From Symbiodinium natans (lineage: Eukaryota > Sar > Dinophyceae > Suessiales > Symbiodiniaceae): DNA of 32,500 nucleotides. The stretch covers positions 205,001-237,500 of the forward strand of contig CAJNDS010002230.1 in the NCBI GenBank assembly GCA_905221605.1, written 5' to 3'. Below are positions 25,524 to 32,500 of this stretch, piece after piece. The position numbers and the translations under genes are program-made. Position 1 is the first letter of the stretch. Each line of letters opens with the position of its first letter. The notes beneath the pieces were generated by a model. It did no database searches, had not been told where the DNA came from, and saw only the letters and a list, made by a program, of their open reading frames with translations.

Positions 25524-25699
25524 CTTCCCACTCTACAAACAAAACACTCACGGTCTACACTTTTCCTGCTTTCGCACTGGGGGCGGCGCTTAAGCCTGTT
25601 CGGACAAAACATGCATGCTTTCATGCTGTTCTCTGCATTCCTGCTTCACAGGGTAATGGTCCTACTTGGGATACTCATGCACTATGTGACAATCGAACA
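25496..25699 (-). repeat. 5' LTR
   Basis: 204 bases; on the coding strand begins TGTTCGATTG and ends TTTTCAACA. Identical to the 3' LTR except at one base. It contains the ATG of the 5' frame at 25521-25523, within the ATGGCT...AGCCAT hairpin (25507-25523). Confidence 0.96.
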
Positions 25700-25704
25700 C
25701 ACAA
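25700..25704. repeat. Target-site duplication CACAA, right copy
   Basis: Matches 15411-15415. The inferred empty site joins ...TTACC-CACAA-GCCGG... Confidence 0.93.
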
Positions 25705-26188
25705 GCCGGATCAGGCACACCAAAGCCTGGGGAGGAACAAAAATGAAGTGGACCCAACCGACAATCATGAAACGGGTGCACGCTCGCAGATGCGAAAGTA
25801 CAACCGTGCAACGGTTGACCAGTGAGACATTACATACGCACCCGAAAATGTAAGCAAGATTGACCTCAACATGAAAGGCATCACCAAACAGAGCATCTGG
25901 TGAAGGAAGCGAACCAAATTTTGCCAGAACACCGAAAGCCTCTCTATCGTCAGTCCCCCAGCACCCTCGTGTTCATCCTGCAGAAAGCTTGTCGAAACAA
26001 AAGCGAAAAAGCGACCCCAAGGATCAGAAACACCGCCGCCCTTGGCTCAACAGAAGAGCCAAAAAAGCCGAGCTCAGACTGTTGCAAGCAAAGCTAAGAG
26101 CCTGTAAGTTTCAGGGGAAAATGCATGTAGTCAAAACTGCATGAACGGAAAACCATGTAAGCAAACATGGGAAAACTTGTCTGATCTG
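25705..26188. other. Non-coding right flank of the LTR element
   Basis: No gene seen. At 25714-25735 GGCACACCAAAGCCTGGGGAGG resembles one degenerate unit of the 11.8-12.7 kb array, just outside the insertion. Confidence 0.5.
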
Positions 26189-26927
26189 CTTGGGAAGCCG
26201 AAGCAACCACTCTTCAAGATCCCAAAACAAGCAGCCGTCAGAAGACCGGCACAGCGAAGCGTTGAGCCTGCAAGACTCAGCTGGTGTAGACTCGCAAGTC
26301 TACAAAGCAAAAGCAAGCACCATGCAATCAATACATGGGAAGCAGCGGCCCAGAGGGCAGAGCGGGTAAACATGGTATAAATCAGATGTTTCGGGCCCAA
26401 ATGGGCAGCTAAAAGCAAGCACCATGTAATCAATACATGGGAAGCAGCGGCCCAGAGGGCAGAGCGGGTAAACATGGTATAAATCAGCATGTTTTCGGCC
26501 CAAATGGGCAGCTAGCAGCCAGCTTGGGAAGCCTAAGCAATTATTCTTATAGATCCCAAAATCTGCCAAAAATAAAGGCCCTCTACGCAAAGAGGGAAGC
26601 AAGCAGCCGTCAGAAGACCGGCACAGCGAAGCGTTGAGCCCGCAAGACTCAGCTGATGTAGACGCGCAAGTCTACACAGCGAAAGCAAGCACCATGTAAT
26701 CAATACATGGGAAGCATGGTATGAATCAGTAATGTTTTGGGCCCAAATGGGCAGCTAGCAGCAGCACAGCTGGCATAGACTTGCGAGTCTAAGCAGCACG
26801 CGAAGCACCAGTAAGCAATACCTGGGAAGCAAGCGGCCCAGAGGGGGAAAGAGCGGCCCAGAGGGCAGAGCGGGTAAATATGGTAAAAGCCAGCAATGTT
26901 TTGGGCCCAAACGGGCAGGAAGAAAGC
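26189..26927. repeat. Compound tandem repeat block with conserved hairpins
   Basis: Three modules recur. Module D (CTTGGGAAGCC...GATCCCAAAA) lies at about 26189 and 26522. Module B (GCAGCCGTCAGAAGACCGGC onward) lies at 26231 and 26603, with a partial copy near 26770. Module A (AAGCAAGCACCATG...AAATGGGCAGCT) lies at 26311-26410 and 26411-26513, with a deleted copy at 26682-26757 and a variant at 26801-26927. Module B includes a hairpin: GTAGACT-CGCA-AGTCTAC at 26286-26303, GTAGAC-GCGCAA-GTCTAC at 26658-26675, TAGACT-TGCG-AGTCTA at 26776-26791. No coding potential. Confidence 0.88.
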
Positions 26928-27337
26928 AGCTCAAGGGGCAGAGCACCCAACCAAGGGGCAACATAAAACAGTCCCAAAAATCGGACCATCAAACTTAGCA
27001 AACGTCAGCTCAAAATGTAGAAGCCCAAAAACAAAAACTCGGGCAGAGCACTCGTCAAACGAAAGAACCATCAAAGTCGACGATGGGTCAAGCAATGGTT
27101 ATGCAATTGAAAAACTCCATGTAAGCATGACAAAGCTCCTCGCAAAAGGCAGTTCGCATGAGCAAGCATAGCCCGATGGACACTAAATTTTACACAAGTG
27201 AAAGAGCAATCGGCTCATGGCACACTCGCAACCAACACTCACACGAACACTTCAAGAGAGCTGAGCCACCGACAGGCATCAGGAAACAGTACGCATTTTT
27301 GCTCCTGCCTCCATTGCCCACAAAGTCGATACATACT
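26928..27337. other. Non-coding stretch, no feature recognised
   Basis: Short frames only, with no motifs, between two repeat blocks. Confidence 0.5.
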
Positions 27338-27601
27338 CTGTGGCCAGCACTGTTGCCAAATCAATGCCATACCAACATCCAGGAAATCCAAATCGCAGAA
27401 GATGCCCACGGCAGATGAAAAGACCAAGTAGAAAGCAACATGATTCCTGGAGGTGTACTGTCTTCGACACCACCACGTGTCCAGCCCTCTGTGGCCACTC
27501 CAGATGGCCACGCAAACAGCTCATATGGGCCATATGGGCCTCGCTCAGAAAATAGCAACCCAGCGGCCTGGCCAAGTAAAGCAAAAGCCACTGAAAATAC
27601 T
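27338..27601. repeat. About 260-base direct repeat, copy 1
   Basis: Alignable over its length with 27665-27921, with many substitutions and small indels. Shared words include TTCCTGGAGGTGTA, TGTGGCCACTCCA and CAGCCTGGCCAA-like ends. Minus-strand frames differ between copies, so it is not coding. Confidence 0.85.
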
Positions 27602-27664
27602 TCCATGGCCCAGAACCGTGAACTCCTCACGAAATAAGCACCTCAAAGTCAAAACGCACATATA

Positions 27665-27921
27665 CGGTGGCCAACAATGTTGCCAAAACAATGCCACACC
27701 AACATCCAAAGCAAAATCGGAATCGCTGAAGATGTCTGTGGCCGATGAAAGGACCAAGCATAAACCAGCATGGTTCCTGGAGGTGTAATGTCTTCGCCAC
27801 CACCATGTATCCAGACCACTGTGGCCACTCCAAACGGCCGCCCAAAATGCTCAAATGGGCCTCGCCCGGAAAAGTAGCAAACCAGCAGCCTGGCCAAAGC
27901 AAGCAAGAAGCCAATGAAATA
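27665..27921. repeat. About 260-base direct repeat, copy 2
   Basis: Second, diverged copy of 27338-27601, offset by about 327 bases. Confidence 0.85.
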
Positions 27922-29543
27922 CCAGCCAGGCTACTTTGGACTGAAGCAGGGTGTACGTCCCAAAAGACAATCGGCATATCACGCAGATCCAGACATTATC
28001 CATGGCACTGTAACTGTCAGCTAAAATCAGCGTCTGAAACCGTATGAGCTGGAAGCTTGGGTTCCCCTGCCAGCCTGCCCTGATCTCGTGGAGTAAAGCA
28101 AACCGCGACTGTGTGCAGAAAGGAAAACTCGGTCCAGAAACATGACCACTCCATGCAGTGGCAACCAAAGGAGTGATCCAGAAACGAACTAAATTGAACG
28201 CCAAAGATGACATCTCCCCAATTCCTTCCAGAACTGGGATGGAAAGAAACCATGACCAGAAGTATTCGTTCATCAAAGCAAAACACAGGACTCTCGCAGC
28301 AATCCATTGGTACCATTCAATGTCATAGAAGCAATGTAGGATGTAAGATCGCTGGGAAGCTCCAATGATTCACCTGCATAGATAATGGCAGACGACGTCT
28401 AAACGTGCGACGCGCTCGTAAGACTGTGACCAGATTGGCATTTATGGCCACTCGTGATGGCTTCCAAAATGAAGGAGGGGTATTTCGAAGAAATGCCCGC
28501 GGGCCATGGCAAGTTGGCTCAGCGAAATTACAAAGCAAAAGGACTAAGCCCCTGTATCAGTATCAACAGAAAGTTCCCAATCCCACACAGACCAGAACAT
28601 GTCAGCAGAGAGAAAGTAACATCAAATCCTACAATGGGGGATGACCGAGCTTGAAGCGAAAAGAGGAGCGTGTTAAAGAAAGGCACGCAAGCCTTGAAGC
28701 AGAAAGCAAACGCAGCAAGCTCCAGGGTGCGTTGCCCAAAACAAAGGGGGCAAGCCCAAACTTATGAAGCACGGGGGGAATTTCCCCAGCAAAGTTCGAT
28801 CTCAGCATGACTCTCAGAAAAGCAAGTAATGCTAAATCACACTTGTCCAAGCACATGCAGTTGCCAGAGCATGTCGAGGGTCCCAGAGATGCACGTGAAT
28901 CTATGATTCCATAAACCCTTACAGGAAACAACCCCGACAAGCACCAAGGGGTCACTCCGATGTAGATCCTGCCTCTTTCAATTGGCAATAATTTGGGGAA
29001 AGTACATGGGGCTGTCTTGAACGATGTTGAGTGCAGCACTAAGACAACAGGCATTTTTACCTAAAGCCAGTCCCATGCAGTCCTGATGCCAAACTACCTG
29101 AGAGCATACTCTTGCATCCAAAGAAAGCACAAAATGCAGCTTACAGTGCTAGACACGCATGACTATCATTTGCTCACAGTTTTTTTCTTGGCCAATCTGT
29201 CCATACTGTCCGAGCAATTCTCACGAACAAGCAATGCGATGCCAGCTGTCCATACGATGTTGTAGGGCACCAGTCCTATTCTGCAGAATTTCGACATCTC
29301 TCTCCAAGAGGTTCACTTCGCGGGCTAAAGCAGTAAGGCGGCGATCTGTATTGGCTTTGAAATCAGCCAACCCCTGCTTCAAAGACCAAGTTCTTCCCAG
29401 AAAAGTTGCTCCGAGTCGGAAATAGATCCACTAGGCAAAGTCAAATTGGAATGAACTCCATGAGCATCCATGTTCCAGCACGGCAGAAATCTAAACAAAT
29501 AAACATGGTCCACATAAGAACAAAAAGCACAAGTGCAAGATAA
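27922..29543. other. Non-coding stretch of 1.6 kb, no gene supported
   Basis: Minus-strand frames of 141 codons at 27851-28276 and 28629-29054 are the longest, but they overlap competing frames of similar length, show no domain motifs and have erratic composition. Nothing else recognised. Confidence 0.5.
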
Positions 29544-29673
29544 AATTTTCTTGAAGCAAGCATGAGCTGATGCTGACTGGTTGCTGAGCTGGCTGTCGTG
29601 CTTGATCCCCAAAGCAGCAGGATCAGCAAGCTGCGAATAAAAGCATGTGAACAACATTGAGTAAACACAAGTA
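29544..29673. repeat. 130-base dispersed repeat, copy 2
   Basis: Second copy of 11432-11561. The hairpin is kept with one base lost from the stem (TGATCC...GGATCA). It lacks the flanking 122-base repeats present around copy 1. Confidence 0.9.
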
Positions 29674-29745
29674 GCAGAAGTAAACGGCAGAATTACCGCA
29701 AGGCAACGACACAAATCAAACACCAACAAGACAAATCCGTCCTTA

Positions 29746-30710
29746 CTAGGTACAAATGAAACAAGCCATTCTCAGTTCACGACGAAGACGAAGTAGGGAT
29801 TCCAGGTAGTAAAGTCCATTGCAGGCAAGGGCAACTCCGGCTTGAACTCTTGGGATTGGCGCTGCCCAAGCGTTTAAGCCCTGCAGCAAAATTCCAAGAA
29901 ACGCATTCAGGCTAGGCTGCTGTGCAAGCGGGCCGCTTCCATATCCGTGTGTTTTTGGCGGCCGCCGTCCATGCCTGCAAGGCCTTCTAGAACACCTGCC
30001 CACTGACCTAAGGAAGTCTGCTGCTCGAATCCACCGTGTGCTTGTGCGCAGCCGATAAACGCGGCCAGCAAGAAAAGCCACCACAGCCGCTGTTGGCACG
30101 TTGACCTGGAGGTTGGTGATTCTGTGGTCGAATTTGGGAAGTCCACAACAATGGGCAGCCGGCAGTGCGCTCCAGGAGGCCTTTCAGTGGATTCAAATGC
30201 GAGCAGAAGCGCACCCAGCCAAGAATCTAAATTAGAAAAGCACATCATGGCCGGAAAGCTGGCGTTGATGACGCTTGGCATGTCCGCCACCGCAAAGAAA
30301 AGATCCGCAATATACTGGCAGTGGTCAGAACATTCCTCCCAGGAACTCCAAAAGTCTTGCTTTCTTCAACTGCGGAACCGTTTTTCGCAAGCCAACACAT
30401 TCGCAAGGTCAACATGTTGCAGCGCTCTCCGGACTTGGCTTTTTGCCAGTTCCAGCGGCTCTTGTGCAAGGGGCCAAATTTTCTTACGGACATGGGCAAT
30501 GGGCACCTGCCAAGCAGTAATGGGGGTGAAGCCAGAGGAAGATCTGCGATAGGCTCTGCTGCTCTGGTACGCCACGTCTGGACTCGACGTGGACACTGAA
30601 GGCGACCTGTCTTTACCGAACGCTTCGAAACCAAAGGCTGGGAATCTCCCTTCTACGCGTCCAACTTTTACTCTGCCACGATCGCCAGTCTGGCTTCGTC
30701 TTGGAGCCAT
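29746..30710 (-). pseudogene. Possible broken gene with internal UGA and a frame change
   Basis: From ATG 30710 (MAPRRSQTGDRGRVKVGR, basic N-terminus) one frame runs 114 codons to TGA at 30366-30368. The same frame then continues open for 152 more codons to 29907, with protein-like sequence (RKQDFWSSWEECSDHCQY, then a hydrophobic segment QQRLWWLFLLAAFIGCAQA). Near 29950 the better sequence appears to move into another frame ending at 29746 (QGLNAWAAPIPRVQAG). I do not recognise the family. It could be a decayed gene or retroelement ORF, a gene with unseen introns, or, less likely, one with a recoded UGA. Confidence 0.4.
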
Positions 30711-30988
30711 TGCCCAGTGCAGTGCATTGTTTCCCTTTTAACCGGTGGAAAGAGGACAAGGGAATCCAGCAAGTTCCTCGCCTTCTGCCCGTTTAACGGG
30801 CAAATTTTAGTTGGACACTGCAATTGATGTGCACTCTCCGGAAAACAGCCCTGTGCCTGCGGGTAGTACCAGCTTGTAAGGGGTTTTGTCTTGGGAGTGG
30901 TTGCATCAACACCAAAGCAATCTTCTGCCCCCGTGTGAATCTGTGGCAGAGCCGTCTTGTGTCAGGAGATAGACCACGCCATGGACCA

Positions 30989-31486
30989 TCACTGCGAATC
31001 TGTTGCTGCTGCGTCAACCCGCTGCATCCCGTCGTAATGTGTTCCGCACTTCTTGTGGCACTTCCAAGGCCAAGATGCATCAACGTCCCTGGCTCGCTCT
31101 TGGAGATGCAGTACGTGGTGGCCGGATTCTGGGGCTAGGGAACGACGTTCTCCCGGCCACCTTCTTTTCAACGCCAAATCGCGCCACAGAGGTGGAACAA
31201 GCGACTGAGGGTCTGCAATGGTTGCCTGCGTGTAGAGTTCCGGCACACCAGCTCGCTGGCTCTCAAAGAACCTACCTGGAGGTTCAGCCCAACCTTGCGT
31301 TCCACGGGCGATTCCCAAGCTGAGGTTCGACTTTGGAAAATGCGAACAGGTCCAACCATTCAGCTGCTGACCAATTGCAAAACTTTGCTTGCCTTGGCTC
31401 ATCGGTGAACAAACTAAAGCTCCTGAAACTAAGCTTGGTAGGACATACCCCAGCATGACAAAGGTTAGAAGGGCCTTACCACTCAT
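30989..31486 (-). CDS. Hypothetical protein with signal-peptide-like N-terminus
   Basis: I start at ATG 31486 (MSGKALLTFVMLGYVLPSLV) because the next 25 residues look like a signal peptide or single anchor: Lys, a hydrophobic core, then SGALVC. The open frame extends 12 codons further upstream to 31522. The rest (about 165 residues in all) is hydrophilic, with scattered Cys, His and Trp and an Arg-rich middle, and matches no family I know. No neighbour supports a function. It could be the first exon of a secreted protein or a chance frame. Confidence 0.35.
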   Translation of the reverse strand: MSGKALLTFVMLGYVLPSLVSGALVCSPMSQGKQSFAIGQQLNGWTCSHFPKSNLSLGIARGTQGWAEPPGRFFESQRAGVPELYTQATIADPQSLVPPLWRDLALKRRWPGERRSLAPESGHHVLHLQERARDVDASWPWKCHKKCGTHYDGMQRVDAAATDSQ

Positions 31487-31522
31487 CTCAAAGAGGATAA
31501 AACCTCTGGCTGTGTAAGTCAC

Positions 31523-32309
31523 GAACCCGCCAGATCTATCTCACACTTCAAGTCAATGTTGAACTGGTCAGCAGCCAGTGTAGGCGATAGCCCATTACAA
31601 GCCACAGACAATGTAGCAGGCTTCCAGAAGGGGGCATGTGCTTTCGGCCTGCTGGCCACTGCATCACGTTCCCCAATCGCCACTGCAGACTCCCAAACTT
31701 TCAGCTTTCTAACTCCAGCTCTCTAGGGATTGCAAGCGGTGGCAACAAGCTACAGACCAGTTGCTCAAGCCGCAGCTCCGGCTTTCACTCTCTTACTAAC
31801 CGTGCCTTGCGGTCCCCCGAGCATACTGGGCTGATTCCTGCCCGCCGGCCCTTGCCTCTATCTGTTCGGGTCAGAGGGTCTGCACCTCTCTGCTGCCTCG
31901 GTGCCACTGGCCACAAGGCCCATGGAAGGCATCCCTGTTTGGCACGCTCGCTGAAACTCTGCTCCAGGGACTGGGCATCGCGGAAGTGCCCTGCCCTGGT
32001 AGTTCGCTCCAGTCGAAGGATGCACCTTCCCTCTCAGCTCACCTCTGAGGTTATGATTTGCTATCCCTCTTAGAGGGTGGGCTCCATGGCATCAGCTACC
32101 CTACCTGAAAACTGCCTACCACTTGCCTTCTCACTTGAGCCAAGAGCCTTGAGCCAGGCTGCGGTCATCATAACATCATTTTTTTCCGAGTTGAGCGAAC
32201 AAATGCGATCCACCTTCTTAGTGTTTGGGTTGTGAAAACCGTGCCTCTGTACCGGCACATCTGATGGCCCTCTTGGCCCTATAGTACAGGGGGAGGAAAA
32301 CACCTCCTC
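31523..32309. other. Non-coding stretch, no feature recognised
   Basis: The plus-strand 145-codon frame at 31636-32073 has no motif and a composition like frameshadow sequence. Nothing else supported. Confidence 0.45.
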
Positions 32310-32344
32310 CTAAGCTACCATCCTCTTTGGGATGCTCCCAGAGG
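32310..32344. repeat. Hairpin-bearing direct repeat, copy 1
   Basis: CTAAGCTACCATCCTC followed by TTTGGGATGCTCCCAGAGG. CCTCT...AGAGG and GGGA...TCCC form a hairpin with a two-base bulge. It recurs 156 bases later. Confidence 0.85.
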
Positions 32345-32465
32345 TTGTTACCTCATAAGAGGATTGAACCTCCTGGCAAAACATTCCTCAGGTTTCTGGT
32401 GCACTAGGCGCAAACCGTGAGAGGAAATCGGCCAGGGGTGTGTTCTCTGGCAGCGAGGATGAACC

Positions 32466-32500
32466 TTAGCTTATCATCCTCTTTGGGATGCTACCAGAGG
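32466..32500. repeat. Hairpin-bearing direct repeat, copy 2, at window edge
   Basis: Near-identical to 32310-32344 with changes that weaken the inner stem (GGGA/TACC). The sequence between is full of GAGG/CCTC words. It is cut by the end of the window, so an array may continue. Confidence 0.8.

Larger units (their letters stand above)
15416..25699 (-). mobile_element. Complete Ty1/copia-type LTR retrotransposon
   Basis: 10,284 bases bounded by 204-base LTRs with TG...CA ends and flanked by CACAA duplications. Transcription is on the minus strand, so the 5' LTR is at 25496-25699. The order protease, integrase, RT, RNase H, with integrase before RT, is diagnostic of the copia order. One substitution between LTRs (15508 versus 25588) implies a recent insertion. 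Beyond standard gag-pol it carries a membrane-protein frame before Gag and a coiled-coil / Trp-Gln-rich frame after RNase H, all in one frame broken by two UAG codons. At more than 10 kb it is far larger than typical copia elements. Confidence 0.96.

Noticed and set aside
27851-29054. 141-aa genes at 27851-28276 and 28629-29054 on the minus strand
   Set aside because: Overlapping alternative frames are similarly long, one overlaps a non-coding repeat copy, and no domain is recognisable.
32120-32160. Dinoflagellate spliced-leader relic (TTGGCTCAAG-like words)
   Set aside because: Only CTTGAGCCA words occur, without the rest of the 22-base leader, so no relic can be supported.
32340-32400. tRNA gene (GGTTCAATCC-like T-arm on the minus strand)
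   Set aside because: No acceptor, D-arm or anticodon arm can be built; the match lies in repeated GAGG/CCTC hairpins.

Overview
The window looks like nuclear DNA of a dinoflagellate, most likely from the Symbiodinium group. The evidence is indirect. Every convincing reading frame lies on the minus strand. Long retroelement frames dominate, one of them a giant Ty1/copia-type polyprotein and one a LINE-type APE-RT protein, and much of the rest is tandem and dispersed repeats. I see no prokaryotic operon signals, rRNA, tRNA or intact spliced leader. The species is an inference.

Left part (about 0.9-10.4 kb, all minus strand, read right to left). A LINE-like retrotransposon frame comes first. 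It carries an apurinic-type endonuclease and the N-terminal half of a reverse transcriptase (7996-10320). A one-base frame change near 8061 then separates it from a second frame (5676-8042) that holds the RT active site, four zinc fingers and a C-terminal ubiquitin-specific-protease-like domain with recognisable Cys, His and Asp residues. Only 16 bases after that stop begins a chain of four more frames: 278 aa, 133 aa, 650 aa and 184 aa. The 650-aa protein ends in an RNA 2'-phosphotransferase (Tpt1/KptA) domain and has a second ADP-ribosyltransferase-like HGT motif near its middle. Eleven copies of a 13-base inverted repeat, GGAGG-AAR-CCTCC, often in adjacent pairs, are scattered only through this part. 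A long CAA/TTG microsatellite (10487-10745) sits just upstream of the endonuclease frame.

Middle (about 10.7-15.4 kb). This is mostly non-coding and repeat-rich: a perfect 122-base direct repeat, a 130-base dispersed repeat with a second copy at 29.5 kb, and an array of about 17 degenerate hairpin units with a usual period near 50 bases (11770-12674). Two minus-strand frames of unknown function (12742-13065 and 14080-14964) are the only gene candidates.

15416-25699 is a complete, apparently recent LTR retrotransposon of the Ty1/copia order (protease, integrase, RT, RNase H). It has 204-base LTRs differing at one position, TG...CA ends, a 5-base CACAA target duplication, a primer-binding site resembling initiator-tRNA-Met priming, and a purine tract. 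Its coding region forms one reading frame of about 9.3 kb interrupted by just two UAG codons. These divide it into a 5' membrane protein, the 2499-aa Gag-Pol, and a 3' coiled-coil / Trp-Gln-rich extension.

Right part (25.7-32.5 kb). This is non-coding repeat territory (hairpin-bearing repeats at 26.2-26.9 kb, a diverged 260-base duplication at 27.3-27.9 kb). It is followed by a possible broken gene with an internal UGA (29746-30710), a possible secreted or membrane protein (30989-31486), and the start of another hairpin-bearing repeat running off the end of the window.
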